The notes under the pieces are model-generated. The model saw nothing but the letters and a program-made list of their open reading frames with translations, had not been told where the DNA came from and did no database searches. A stretch of 35,625 nt of DNA, taken from contig NZ_AEDV01000027.1 of NCBI RefSeq assembly GCF_000148545.1, forward strand, positions 1 to 35,625, read 5' to 3'. Every line of letters starts with the position of its first letter. Positions within the stretch are counted from its first letter, which is position 1. This document shows positions 1-7,412 of this stretch, in pieces. Made by a program: the position numbers and the translations under genes. This DNA comes from Streptococcus mitis SK597 (GTDB lineage Bacteria; Bacillota; Bacilli; Lactobacillales; Streptococcaceae).

Positions 1-62
1 TATACGGCAAGGCGAAGCTGACGTGGTTTGAAGAGATTTTCGAAGAGTATCAGTTAGAAGAA
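1..62 (+). other. 3' end of an unidentified upstream gene
   Basis: The bases before the first terminator probably hold the tail of a host gene transcribed rightward, but the reading frame cannot be fixed. The frame starting at base 3 is open (YGKAKLTWFEEIFEEYQLEERV...) but would run on through the terminator hairpin to 116. The frame starting at base 2 stops at 29-31, which is a more usual distance from a terminator. I do not recognise the product. Confidence 0.3.
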
Positions 63-92
63 AGAGTCACAAACACACTTTGTGGCTTTTTT
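63..92 (+). terminator. Rho-independent terminator upstream of murD
   Basis: A 9-bp stem (65-73 with 79-87, one G-T pair) with the 5-base loop CACAC is followed by a run of six T. It ends transcription of the gene to the left and separates it from the murD promoter. Confidence 0.8.
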
Positions 93-105
93 ATTTCCAT
101 AAAAA

Positions 106-114
106 TGGTAAAAT
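106..114 (+). promoter_or_regulatory. Extended -10 promoter for murD-murG-divIB
   Basis: TGG directly before TAAAAT (109-114) makes an extended -10 element. No good -35 is visible 17 bp upstream, where the terminator T-run lies, as is common for streptococcal extended -10 promoters. It sits 28 bp before the murD start. Confidence 0.5.
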
Positions 115-141
115 AGTAGGAGTAGAAATGGAGTTCGAGAC

Positions 142-1494
142 ATGAAAGTAATAGATCAATTTAAAAATAAGAAAGTCCTTGTTTTAGGTTTGGCCAAGTC
201 TGGTGAATCTGCAGCTCGTTTGTTGGACAAGCTAGGTGCCATTGTGACGGTAAATGATGGGAAACCATTCGAGGACAATCCAGCTGCGCAAAGTTTGCTG
301 GAAGAAGGGATTAAGGTCATTACAGGTGGCCATCCTTTGGAACTCTTGGATGAAGAGTTTGCCCTTATGGTAAAAAATCCAGGTATCCCTTACAGCAATC
401 CCATGATTGAAAAGGCGTTGACAAAGGGAATTCCAGTCTTGACTGAGGTGGAATTGGCTTACTTGATTTCAGAAGCACCGATTGTTGGTATTACTGGTTC
501 GAACGGTAAAACAACCACAACGACTATGATTGGGGAAGTTTTGACTGCTGCTGGGCAACATGGTCTTTTATCAGGGAATATCGGCTATCCAGCTAGTCAA
601 GTGGCCCAAACTGCGTCAGACAAGGACACGCTTGTTATGGAACTTTCTTCTTTCCAACTCATGGGTGTTCAAGAATTCCATCCTGAGATTGCAGTTATTA
701 CCAACCTCATGCCAACTCATATTGACTACCATGGTTCTTTTGAGGAATATGTAGCAGCCAAGTGGAATATCCAGAACAAGATGACAGCAGCTGATTTCCT
801 TGTCTTGAACTTTAACCAAGACTTGGCAAAAGAATTGGCTAGCAAAACACAAGCTACTGTTGTACCATTTTCAACACTGGAAAAGGTTGATGGAGCTTAT
901 TTGGAAGATGGTCAGCTCTACTTCCGTGGGGAAGTGGTCATGGCAGCGAATGAAATCGGAGTTCCAGGTAGCCACAATGTGGAAAATGCTCTTGCGACGA
1001 TTGCTGTAGCCAAGCTTCGTGGTGTTGATAACCAAACCATCAAAGAAACTCTTTCAGCCTTTGGAGGTGTCAAACACCGTCTCCAATTTGTGGATGAAAT
1101 CAAGGGTGTCAAATTCTATAATGATAGCAAGTCAACCAATATCTTGGCTACTCAAAAAGCCTTGTCAGGATTTGACAACAGCAAGGTCATTTTGATTGCA
1201 GGTGGTTTGGACCGCGGCAATGAGTTTGACGAATTGGTGCCAGACATTACTGGACTCAAGAAGATGGTCATCCTGGGTCAGTCTGCAGAACGTGTCAAAC
1301 GGGCAGCAGATAAGGCTGGTGTGTCTTATGTGGATGCGACTGATATTGCTGATGCGACCCGCAAGGCCTACGAGCTTGCGACTCAAGGAGATGTAGTTCT
1401 TCTCAGTCCTGCCAATGCCAGCTGGGATATGTATGCTAACTTTGAAGTACGTGGCGACCTCTTTATCGACACAGTAGCGGAGTTAAAGGAATAA
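142..1494 (+). CDS. murD: UDP-N-acetylmuramoylalanine--D-glutamate ligase MurD
   Basis: MurD is a cytoplasmic enzyme of peptidoglycan precursor synthesis that adds D-glutamate to UDP-MurNAc-L-Ala with ATP. The 450-aa product has the usual family length. The ATP-binding loop GSNGKTTT lies at about residues 119-126. Other Mur-ligase signatures are ELSSFQL, the HIDYHGS metal/ATP region, and the C-terminal-domain segments [10 protein letters not shown] and [12 protein letters not shown]. The ATG has a GGAG ribosome site 8 bases upstream. It is first in a murD-murG-divIB operon, one base apart from murG. This is a core host gene and looks intact. Confidence 0.97.
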   Translation: MKVIDQFKNKKVLVLGLAKSGESAARLLDKLGAIVTVNDGKPFEDNPAAQSLLEEGIKVITGGHPLELLDEEFALMVKNPGIPYSNPMIEKALTKGIPVLTEVELAYLISEAPIVGITGSNGKTTTTTMIGEVLTAAGQHGLLSGNIGYPASQVAQTASDKDTLVMELSSFQLMGVQEFHPEIAVITNLMPTHIDYHGSFEEYVAAKWNIQNKMTAADFLVLNFNQDLAKELASKTQATVVPFSTLEKVDGAYLEDGQLYFRGEVVMAANEIGVPGSHNVENALATIAVAKLRGVDNQTIKETLSAFGGVKHRLQFVDEIKGVKFYNDSKSTNILATQKALSGFDNSKVILIAGGLDRGNEFDELVPDITGLKKMVILGQSAERVKRAADKAGVSYVDATDIADATRKAYELATQGDVVLLSPANASWDMYANFEVRGDLFIDTVAELKE

Positions 1495-1495
1495 T

Positions 1496-2554
1496 ATGAA
1501 AAAAATTGTCTTTACAGGTGGGGGGACGGTTGGACACGTTACCCTCAATCTTTTGTTAATGCCCAAGTTTATCGAAGATGGTTGGGAAGTCCATTATATC
1601 GGGGACAAGCGTGGGATCGAACACCAAGAAATCCTCAAGTCAGGTCTAGATATCACCTTCCATTCTATTGCGACTGGCAAATTGCGTCGTTATTTCTCTT
1701 GGCAAAATATGCTGGACGTCTTTAAAGTTGGCTGGGGAATTGTCCAATCTCTCTTTATTATGTTGCGACTTCGTCCACAAGCACTTTTTTCAAAGGGGGG
1801 CTTTGTCTCTGTGCCGCCTGTTATCGCAGCGCGTGTGTCAGGAGTGCCTGTCTTTATTCACGAATCTGACCTGTCTATGGGCTTGGCCAATAAAATCGCC
1901 TATAAATTTGCGACGAAGATGTATTCAACCTTTGAGCAAGCTTCAAGTTTGTCTAAGGTCGAGCATGTGGGAGCAGTGACCAAGGTTTCAGATCAAAAAA
2001 ATCCAGAACCGGATGAATTGGTGGATATTCAAACCCACTTTAATCCTAAATTGCCAACTGTATTGTTTGTCGGTGGTTCTGCAGGCGCTCGTGTCTTTAA
2101 CCAATTGGTGACAGACCATAAGAAAGAACTAACAGAGCGCTACAATATTATCAATATAACTGGAGATTCTAGTCTGAACGAGTTGAGCCAAAATCTTTTT
2201 CGTGTTGACTATGTGACCAATCTCTATCAACCCTTGATGGAATTGGCTGATATTGTTGTGACACGAGGTGGCGCCAATACGATTTTTGAGCTCTTGGCCA
2301 TGGCAAAATTGCATGTTATTGTGCCGCTTGGTCGTGAAGCTAGTCGTGGTGACCAGATTGAAAATGCAGCCTACTTTGTAAAAAAAGGCTATGCAGAAGA
2401 GCTTCAAGAAAGCGATTTGACCTTGGACAGTTTAGAAGAGAAGCTTTCTCACTTACTAAGTCACAAGGAAGACTACCAAGCCAAGATGAAGGCTTCTAAG
2501 GAATTGAAATCTCTAGCAGATTTTTATCAATTGTTGAAAAAAGATTTATCATAA
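1496..2554 (+). CDS. murG: UDP-GlcNAc:undecaprenyl-PP-MurNAc-pentapeptide GlcNAc transferase MurG
   Basis: MurG transfers GlcNAc to lipid I, forming lipid II on the inner face of the membrane. It is a GT-B glycosyltransferase of 352 aa, the usual size. Visible signatures are the N-terminal glycine-rich loop GGGTVGHV (residues 8-15), SKGGFVSVP and HESD in the acceptor half, and [20 protein letters not shown] and the [11 protein letters not shown]-type donor-binding segment in the C-terminal half. The start codon follows the murD stop by one base, so translation is probably coupled. The gene looks intact. Confidence 0.97.
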   Translation: MKKIVFTGGGTVGHVTLNLLLMPKFIEDGWEVHYIGDKRGIEHQEILKSGLDITFHSIATGKLRRYFSWQNMLDVFKVGWGIVQSLFIMLRLRPQALFSKGGFVSVPPVIAARVSGVPVFIHESDLSMGLANKIAYKFATKMYSTFEQASSLSKVEHVGAVTKVSDQKNPEPDELVDIQTHFNPKLPTVLFVGGSAGARVFNQLVTDHKKELTERYNIINITGDSSLNELSQNLFRVDYVTNLYQPLMELADIVVTRGGANTIFELLAMAKLHVIVPLGREASRGDQIENAAYFVKKGYAEELQESDLTLDSLEEKLSHLLSHKEDYQAKMKASKELKSLADFYQLLKKDLS

Positions 2555-2563
2555 GGAAAGTAA

Positions 2564-3799
2564 ATGTCAAAAGATAAGAAAAATGAGGGCAAAGAAATCC
2601 TCGAAGAATTGAAAGAGTTATCAGAATGGCAGAAACGAAACCAAGAATATCTAAAAAAGAAGGCTGAGGAAGAGGCGGCCCTAGCTGAGGAGAAGGAAAA
2701 GGAAAGACAAGCTCGAATGGGAGAAGAATCTGAGAAATCAGAGGACAAGCAGGACCAGGAGAGTGAAACAGACCATGAAGACTCAGAATCAGCTAAGGAA
2801 GAGTCTGAGGAAAAAGTAGAATCCTCAGAGGGTGACAAAGAGGAAGAAGAGATAGAAGAATCAGGATCTAAAGAGGACGAGGAACAGGATAAAAATCTTG
2901 CTAAAAAGGAAAAACCAGCCAAAGCAAAGATTCCTGGCCTCCATATCTTACGAGCCTTAACGATTTTATTTCCAAGTCTGCTTTTATTGATTGTCTCTGC
3001 TTACTTACTCAGTCCTTATGCGACCACGAAGGATATCCGTGTTGAGGGAACGGTGCAAACTACGGCTGATGATATCCGACAGGCTTCAGGCATTCAGGAT
3101 TCGGATTATACGATTAACCTTCTGCTAGACAAGGCAAAATATGAAGAGCGGATCAAGTCTAATTATTGGGTGGAATCAGCTCAGCTTGTCTATCAATTTC
3201 CAACCAAGTTTACTATCAAGGTTAAGGAATATGATATTGTAGCCTACTATATTTCTGGTGAAAACCATTATCCTATTCTTTCCAGTGGTCAGCTTGAGAC
3301 CAGTGCTGTGAGTTTGGTCAGTCTACCAGAAACTTATTTATCAGTTCTCTTTAATGATAGTGAACAAATCAAGGCTTTTGTCTCAGAACTTGCTCAAATT
3401 AGCCCAGAACTCAAGGCGGATATCCAAAAGGTGGAATTAGCCCCAAGCAAGGTGACTTCCGATTTAATTCGATTGACTATGAATGATTCGGACGAAGTCT
3501 TGGTTCCTCTTTCTGAAATGAGTAAGAAATTGCCTTATTACAGTAAGATTAAGCCTCAATTGTCAGAACCAAGTGTGGTCGATATGGAAGCTGGAATCTA
3601 CAGCTACACTGTAGCGGATAAATTAATTATGGAAGCAGAAGAAAAAGCCAAAAAAGAGGCCGAAGAAGCTGAGAAGAAACAGAAAGAGGAAGAGAAGAAA
3701 AGACTGGAAGAACAGCAGAAAAAATTGGAAGAAGAGAAGAAAAAACTGGAGGAAGAAAGCAATCGAAATCAAACAAGTCAGCGTTCACCGCGTCGCTAG
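2564..3799 (+). CDS. divIB: Cell division protein DivIB/FtsQ
   Basis: DivIB is a bitopic membrane protein of the divisome that works with DivIC and FtsL at the septum. The 411-aa product has a long, highly charged cytoplasmic N-terminus (Glu/Lys/Ser-rich, about residues 1-125) and one membrane segment at about 130-150. A POTRA domain follows, starting at YATTKDIRVEGTVQTTADDIRQASGI, then the FtsQ/DivIB beta domain, and a Lys/Glu coiled tail ending SQRSPRR, as in pneumococcal DivIB. It starts 10 bases after murG with an AAGGAAAG ribosome site. The mobile element begins 37 bp after the stop codon and leaves the gene whole. Confidence 0.95.
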   Translation: MSKDKKNEGKEILEELKELSEWQKRNQEYLKKKAEEEAALAEEKEKERQARMGEESEKSEDKQDQESETDHEDSESAKEESEEKVESSEGDKEEEEIEESGSKEDEEQDKNLAKKEKPAKAKIPGLHILRALTILFPSLLLLIVSAYLLSPYATTKDIRVEGTVQTTADDIRQASGIQDSDYTINLLLDKAKYEERIKSNYWVESAQLVYQFPTKFTIKVKEYDIVAYYISGENHYPILSSGQLETSAVSLVSLPETYLSVLFNDSEQIKAFVSELAQISPELKADIQKVELAPSKVTSDLIRLTMNDSDEVLVPLSEMSKKLPYYSKIKPQLSEPSVVDMEAGIYSYTVADKLIMEAEEKAKKEAEEAEKKQKEEEKKRLEEQQKKLEEEKKKLEEESNRNQTSQRSPRR

Positions 3800-3826
3800 G
3801 TTTACCTTTTTTCCTATAGCTCTTTA

Positions 3827-3835
3827 GTTGCCATG
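3827..3835. repeat. Left copy of the 9-bp target site duplication
   Basis: GTTGCCATG here is identical to 33992-34000. Removing the element and one copy restores a continuous divIB-pyrF intergenic region. A 9-bp duplication fits DDE transposition by the ISLre2/TnGBS type. Confidence 0.92.
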
Positions 3836-3859
3836 GTAAGTGTCTAGAGTTTTGAGAAA
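3836..3859. repeat. Left terminal inverted repeat
   Basis: It starts GTAAGTGTC and ends TTTTGAGAAA. Compared with the reverse complement of 33968-33991, 20 of 24 positions match (mismatches at positions 4, 10, 11 and 14). It is the presumed transposase binding site. Confidence 0.9.
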
Positions 3860-3883
3860 TGTAGATAGAATATAAATAAATGT

Positions 3884-3912
3884 AGAGAACGAGGAAATTC
3901 GTTCTCTCTTTT
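3884..3912 (+). terminator. Hairpin just inside the left end, possible terminator
   Basis: A perfect 9-bp stem AGAGAACGA/TCGTTCTCT (3884-3892 with 3899-3907) has a 6-base loop and is followed by CTTTTC. The short T-run makes it a moderate terminator at best. Its place suggests it blocks host transcription from divIB entering the element, or acts on the first element gene. Confidence 0.5.
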
Positions 3913-3940
3913 CGTTGCCAAAATTAAAGAAGGGGAAAAA

Positions 3941-4309
3941 ATGTCAGATAATATTGAAATTATTATGGATATTGATTCGTTAGAAATTTTCGATGTAATC
4001 GATCTTGATAAGAATGAAGGTGTAATTGATAGTATCCCTGAAGTAAATTCTGAAGAAAAGGTATCTTCATACGATGACCTCAATAGAGTTTGGCTTGGGA
4101 AAGGGTATTATTATAAGCCCTCTAGTCTACTTTGGGAAGTTATTAAAGATGATGTTATTCATGAATTAAAGCCTAGAATTAAGTTTGGCACTTATCCGTA
4201 CTCTAGAAGAGCGAGAGATGGAACATGGGGACAAACTAGGCAATTGACTCAGGAAGAAGCCTTGTGGTTGACTCTGGAATTTAATCCAGAATTGATGGGA
4301 TATATTTGA
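3941..4309 (+). CDS. Hypothetical acidic protein, first gene of the element
   Basis: I do not recognise this 122-aa protein. Its first 45 residues are very acidic and low in basic residues (many Asp, Glu, Ile), followed by a compact part with aromatics (KGYYYKPSSLLWEVIKDD) and a C-terminal LTQEEALWLTLEFNPEL segment. No signal peptide or membrane segment is seen. The ATG follows an AAGAAGGGG ribosome site. It lies 9 bases before an XRE regulator and is probably co-transcribed with it. An acidic, DNA-mimic-like N-terminus next to a regulator could mean an anti-defence or regulatory role, but that is only a guess. Confidence 0.7.
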   Translation: MSDNIEIIMDIDSLEIFDVIDLDKNEGVIDSIPEVNSEEKVSSYDDLNRVWLGKGYYYKPSSLLWEVIKDDVIHELKPRIKFGTYPYSRRARDGTWGQTRQLTQEEALWLTLEFNPELMGYI

Positions 4310-4318
4310 GGAGTTATT

Positions 4319-4669
4319 ATGTCTAATAGGCTTAAAAAACTAAGAAAAGAAAAAGGATTGACTCAAGCTGATTTAGCAAAAGTTTTGAATACTAACCAGT
4401 CTCAATACGGAAAATACGAAAATGGAAAAACAAATCTTAGTCTAGAAAATGCTCAGATTTTATCAGAATATTTCGGAGTATCTATCCCATATCTACTCGG
4501 TTATGAAGAGAACTCTACGGTCAATAAACCAAACGCAACAATATTGATAGAGTTAGTTAAAGAACTTTCTTTTATCAGTGAAAAAAAGTCAAAACTCCTA
4601 CAAGAATATATAGAACTTGATAAAAAGGAAAGAGATGTTCTCGAACAGATAAGGAGTGCAGATCTATAA
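4319..4669 (+). CDS. XRE/Cro-CI family transcriptional regulator
   Basis: This is a DNA-binding repressor-type protein of 116 aa. Residues 4-60 form a classic HTH_3 domain: LKKLRKEKGLTQADLAKVLNTNQSQYGKYENG (split here by reading through the two helices), followed by the dimer-type segment FGVSIPYLLGYEE. The C-terminal half is helical and Lys/Glu-rich. The start follows GAGGAG 6 bases away. It is the only recognised transcription regulator near the left end, so it is the likely controller of element gene expression. Its operator is not identified; the TATTCAA inverted motifs near 6805 and 8117 are candidates by inference only. Confidence 0.9.
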   Translation: MSNRLKKLRKEKGLTQADLAKVLNTNQSQYGKYENGKTNLSLENAQILSEYFGVSIPYLLGYEENSTVNKPNATILIELVKELSFISEKKSKLLQEYIELDKKERDVLEQIRSADL

Positions 4670-4694
4670 TAAAAATTAAGAAAGGAAAAACTTG

Positions 4695-4868
4695 ATGAGT
4701 ATTCTGAATATATTTAATCTAATTTTTGCTATTGCTTCATATGGCATGTTTATCAGCTCTTATCACAGAAATAAACCTAAACCCTTTATATTTTTTCTAG
4801 TTGTTTTCACCCTAAATGCTTTTGTAGTTTTATTATCACTGTTCAACTATTTTGGACTAATCAAGTAA
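4695..4868 (+). CDS. Small hydrophobic membrane protein, 57 aa
   Basis: This short ORF starts at ATG 4695 after AAAGGAAAAA and ends TAA at 4866-4868. It encodes two clear hydrophobic stretches (about residues 4-20 and 31-53) separated by a basic turn, HRNKPKPF. That is the layout of a two-pass small membrane protein. Spacing to the neighbours (25 and 14 bases) fits one operon from 3941 to repA. The function is unknown; small membrane proteins at this place in elements can act in exclusion or host interaction. Confidence 0.6.
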   Translation: MSILNIFNLIFAIASYGMFISSYHRNKPKPFIFFLVVFTLNAFVVLLSLFNYFGLIK

Positions 4869-4882
4869 AGAAAGGATCACAT

Positions 4883-5065
4883 ATGAAACAACACCAAACA
4901 AACTTCTCAAATGTGACTAGAGACGTAATGATTTTCGATTTGATGAATACGATGGGATGGACTAGAAGCCGAGCTATTGCGGCTTTTGAAGAGTTAGAAC
5001 AAGCTCATCTTGTCTATTTTCCTGAAGCTGGTGGCTTGAGGTTACAAGTTGTAGGAGGATTTTAA
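4883..5065 (+). CDS. Hypothetical 60-aa protein preceding repA
   Basis: This small soluble protein contains TRDVMIFDLMNTMGWTRSRAIAAFEELEQAHLVYF, which looks like a short helix-turn-helix or winged-helix core, so a DNA-binding helper role is possible. The ribosome site AAAGGA precedes the ATG. Its TAA overlaps the repA start (TAATG), implying translational coupling and a link to replication control. I cannot name a family. Confidence 0.7.
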   Translation: MKQHQTNFSNVTRDVMIFDLMNTMGWTRSRAIAAFEELEQAHLVYFPEAGGLRLQVVGGF

Positions 5066-6207
5066 TGGCGGATATCACGATTGATCAACTAGCAACACAA
5101 ACTTTTTATCAAATTCCAGAAATCTTTTTCACTCGTATTCAACATAACGAGAACGGCTATGTCAAATTGACTAGTTCCTATACTGGTCTTTCATCTGATG
5201 CCAAGTTAGCATATGGCGCTCTCTATAATCGTTGTAAATTAAGTATTAGTTCATTTCACAAGGGAAATAGAGATTACGTTGATGAGAATGGGGCAGTCTT
5301 TCTAATTTTTACAGTTTCTGATTTGATGTTATTACTGGATAAGGGAAAGATGAAGGTTACTAAGATCAAGAAAGAACTGCAAGAACATGGCCTCTTACGA
5401 GAAGTTAGACAGGGGCTTAATAAACCAAATAGACTTTATCTTCAGCTAGTAGATGCTAATTTAGAAATAGCGGAGCACTATTCAATCGATGGTGAGTTGT
5501 TAAAGAGGATAGATGCTTTTGGTAAAGTTCTCTACGAAAAAGAGTGTGATATAGAAAAAACACCAAAACCCCTCGGTAATAGCGGAAGTCCACAAAACGG
5601 ACGTCCACAAAATGGACTTCAAAACGTCCATAAAACGGACGGAATAAATACAGAGAGGAGTCAGACAGAGTCCTCATACGATACTAATCGATACGAGAAC
5701 GAATCTCCTTTATCTGATTTATCAATTTCTGAAGCATTTAAAATGGGGCAACATGGTTTTCTTTCTCCTTAACTAGTTCAGAAACTCAGTTTGTTTGGAA
5801 AAGATGCAAAAATTCTTGAAAATAAGATTTATCAATCAAAACGTAAAGTTGAGACAGATTACAAGAACCTCTTATCTAATCAAGAAATTTATGGAGAGGT
5901 GTGGCTGCAGGATCTTGAACGTGAGCTTGATAAATTGATTTTCAAAATCAAAACAGGAGAGATTGAAGGGAAAATAATCCAGAATATCCCAGCGTACTTC
6001 TACAAAATGATGATTCATTTTTGGAAGATGGCTTTGCTCATTGAAAAAGAACATGGTTTCCTGAAGGTATCAGGACAAAGTGAGTATGCTAGAAAATTCC
6101 CGGATGAGTGTCCTAGTGTGGTTGCCCATTATTATCCAGACAAACTATCAGAGATTAAACTGAATCACTATTTAGCTGAGTTGTCTAAGAACACCGAAAC
6201 ATGTTAA
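5065..6207 (+). pseudogene. repA: RepA_N-type replication initiator split by an in-frame stop
   Basis: RepA_N proteins start theta replication of plasmids and of TnGBS-type elements after excision. The first 235 residues carry the RepA_N domain (FYQIPEIFFT..., TGLSSDAKLAYGALYNRCKLS, AVFLIFTVSDLMLLL) and then a repeat-rich linker. A TAA at 5770-5772 ends this ORF after GFLSP. The same frame then continues for 144 codons to TAA 6205-6207 (LVQKLSLFGKDAKILENKI...), which reads as the usual C-terminal host-specific domain. Without the stop the protein would be 380 aa. A TTG at 5791 could start the second half separately, but no good ribosome site precedes it. A single-base change (for example GAA to TAA) would explain the break. 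RepA is therefore either inactive or made as two pieces. Confidence 0.85.
5588..5640. repeat. Three 15-bp iterons inside repA, candidate replication origin
   Basis: Copies at 5588-5602, 5603-5617 and 5626-5640 fit GTCCAYAAAAYGGAC. Each is itself a short inverted repeat (GTCC...GGAC). RepA_N plasmids such as pAD1 are known to carry their origin as repeats in the middle of repA, so this is the likely origin of the excised circle. Confidence 0.8.
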
Positions 6208-6226
6208 AAGAAAGAGAGTTGATTTT

Positions 6227-6367
6227 ATGGGATTGTTTAATCATCAAGAGAGAATTAACAGAGGGCAAGCTATGAAAGCAGCACCTTACCAACCAGTTCA
6301 AGAGATTGAAATGATTGTAGAATATTTTGATGAAACGCTAGACAGTCAGGTAAAGGAGCTAGAATGA
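6227..6367 (+). CDS. Hypothetical 46-aa protein
   Basis: This small ORF begins MGLFNHQERINRGQAMK and ends TGA at 6365-6367, overlapping the next start by ATGA. It is hydrophilic with an acidic C-terminus and has no signal or membrane segment. A weak AAAGAGAG ribosome site lies 6-12 bases upstream. The ATGA overlap with a longer downstream gene supports that it is translated. Function unknown. Confidence 0.55.
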   Translation: MGLFNHQERINRGQAMKAAPYQPVQEIEMIVEYFDETLDSQVKELE

Positions 6368-6804
6368 AGCATGTTGACGACAAATTATTGCTGGTTGCTA
6401 AAAAAATGTGTAGCCCTGAAGTTTTTAAACTGTATGAGTTTGAATATAGAAACCCTCAAGCAGTTAATTTTTTTAATATACTATTTGGGACAGTTTATTC
6501 TCCCTTTGAATCGGCAATAGGATTAAGTATGTTTGAAGGTTACTTCCCAAAAAATTTTTATATTAACTTTTTATACGCTTGTACTGAACGTGTTTTTGGA
6601 GACGAAGAAACATTTTCACGATTTATTGAGCTAACAAATCTATCAATTAAATTTTTAGAGAAGTCTGATAATGTTTCACCTGATTTATCAAAAATCACAC
6701 CTATTATAGAGGAGATATTGGCAGAATATAATAAGTTGATTGATGGATATATTCAAAGAGGTTTACTAACTGAAGAAGCTATACAAAATAAAGCTATTAT
6801 ATAG
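6364..6804 (+). CDS. Hypothetical protein, 146 aa
   Basis: I do not recognise this soluble, largely helical protein. It is rich in aromatic residues (FNILFGTVYSPFESAIGL, YFPKNFYINFLYACTERVFG), with no signal peptide or clear membrane helix. It is coupled by an ATGA overlap to the 46-aa ORF before it. It ends the replication-side gene group, just upstream of the structured leader. Its DNA is more AT-rich than the conjugation genes, suggesting a separately acquired cargo gene. Confidence 0.7.
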   Translation: MKHVDDKLLLVAKKMCSPEVFKLYEFEYRNPQAVNFFNILFGTVYSPFESAIGLSMFEGYFPKNFYINFLYACTERVFGDEETFSRFIELTNLSIKFLEKSDNVSPDLSKITPIIEEILAEYNKLIDGYIQRGLLTEEAIQNKAII

Positions 6805-6862
6805 TATTCAACCTTGACCTAAGCAAGTCATAAAACTACTTTTGACCTTTGAAAATTGAATA
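6805..6862 (+). promoter_or_regulatory. Probable promoter and inverted operator before the structured leader
   Basis: TATTCAA (6805-6811) and TTGAATA (6856-6862) form a perfect 7-bp inverted pair around a possible promoter, with -35 TTGACC 6814-6819, a 17-bp spacer and -10 TACTTT 6837-6842. A second TTGACC is at 6842. The same half-site recurs at 8117-8145. The -10 is weak, so the promoter call is tentative. Confidence 0.4.
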
Positions 6863-7080
6863 CAAGGCTTGCCCTGATACAGCGTGGCTATGGATAAAAA
6901 AGAAACGGGGGCGAGCAGCAAACTAGAAAATGATATCTAGTCCAGCCACTGAACGAAAAAGCATGATAACGGTCATAAGCTGAAGGAGTAAGGGTTCCTA
7001 GACTATAAACCCAGCGTATGAAATACCGATGTAAAAATACGTTTTTACACAGCACGGCGTTATTTCGCCTTTCAACTTCA
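6861..7080 (+). ncRNA. Structured leader or small RNA with a predicted pseudoknot
   Basis: This gene-free stretch before 7092 has dense pairing. Stem P1 is 6867-6874 with 6909-6916 (8 bp, one G-T). Its loop segment GTGGCT 6884-6889 pairs with AGCCAC 6944-6949 beyond P1, giving a pseudoknot. Other hairpins are CTAGA/TCTAG (6923-6927/6936-6940), AGC-ATGA/TCAT-GCT (6960-6966/6973-6981), GGGTT/AACCC (6992-6996/7008-7012), GTAAAAA/TTTTTAC (7031-7037/7042-7048) and GGCG/CGCC (7056-7059/7066-7069). A 16-codon ORF (6890-6940) runs through the pseudoknot. It may be a cis-acting attenuator of the conjugation operon or a trans-acting RNA. I do not recognise it as a known family. Confidence 0.55.
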
Positions 7081-7091
7081 AGGAGAAATCT

Positions 7092-7394
7092 ATGATAGAT
7101 GAAACAACTGTCCGCCTAAAGGACTTAAAAAACTTAGGAAAACAAGGAGGTGCGACAGCTCGCTTAGAGGACGGCACAAACCTTATTCTGAAGCCAGACT
7201 ATGCAGTCAAACAGGCTAGAGGATATGTAGATGGTCTTTTAAGGGATGTTGAATTTCATTTGCCTTATAAAAAGGTTTATGATCAAATTCGCACTATTAA
7301 GAGAGATGCTCAAGTTATAGCTCGAAAAGTTAAGACACCATCAGGAATGGAACTTCGTTTAACTGGAAAAGGCTATAACCCGAAAAATAAATAA
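7092..7394 (+). CDS. Hypothetical 100-aa protein at the head of the surface/transfer module
   Basis: This small, basic, soluble protein has pattern DETTVRLKDLKNLGKQGGATARLEDGTNLILKPDYAVKQARGY and ends LTGKGYNPKNK. No signal peptide or membrane segment is present. A strong AAGGAG site precedes the ATG, and the structured leader lies directly upstream. Its place matches small regulators such as PrgU near the adhesin gene in pCF10-like systems, but I see no sequence proof of that. Function unknown. Confidence 0.75.
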   Translation: MIDETTVRLKDLKNLGKQGGATARLEDGTNLILKPDYAVKQARGYVDGLLRDVEFHLPYKKVYDQIRTIKRDAQVIARKVKTPSGMELRLTGKGYNPKNK

Positions 7395-7412
7395 AGAAAA
7401 GGAAAAATCAAA

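Noticed and set aside
2527-2922. Reverse-strand Ser-rich ORF opposite divIB
   Set aside because: It is the mirror of the Glu/Lys/Ser-rich DivIB N-terminus, with no ribosome site or promoter.
3914-3920. A third GTTGCCA, matching seven bases of the target duplication, just inside the left end
   Set aside because: It is not next to an inverted-repeat end and lacks the final TG, so it is probably chance.
6890-6940. 16-codon ORF in the structured leader as an independent gene
   Set aside because: Weak ribosome site; kept only as a possible leader peptide inside the RNA feature.
6861-7080. Group II intron or tRNA-like element
   Set aside because: No domain V/VI hallmark, no reverse transcriptase and no cloverleaf with CCA-type end could be seen.
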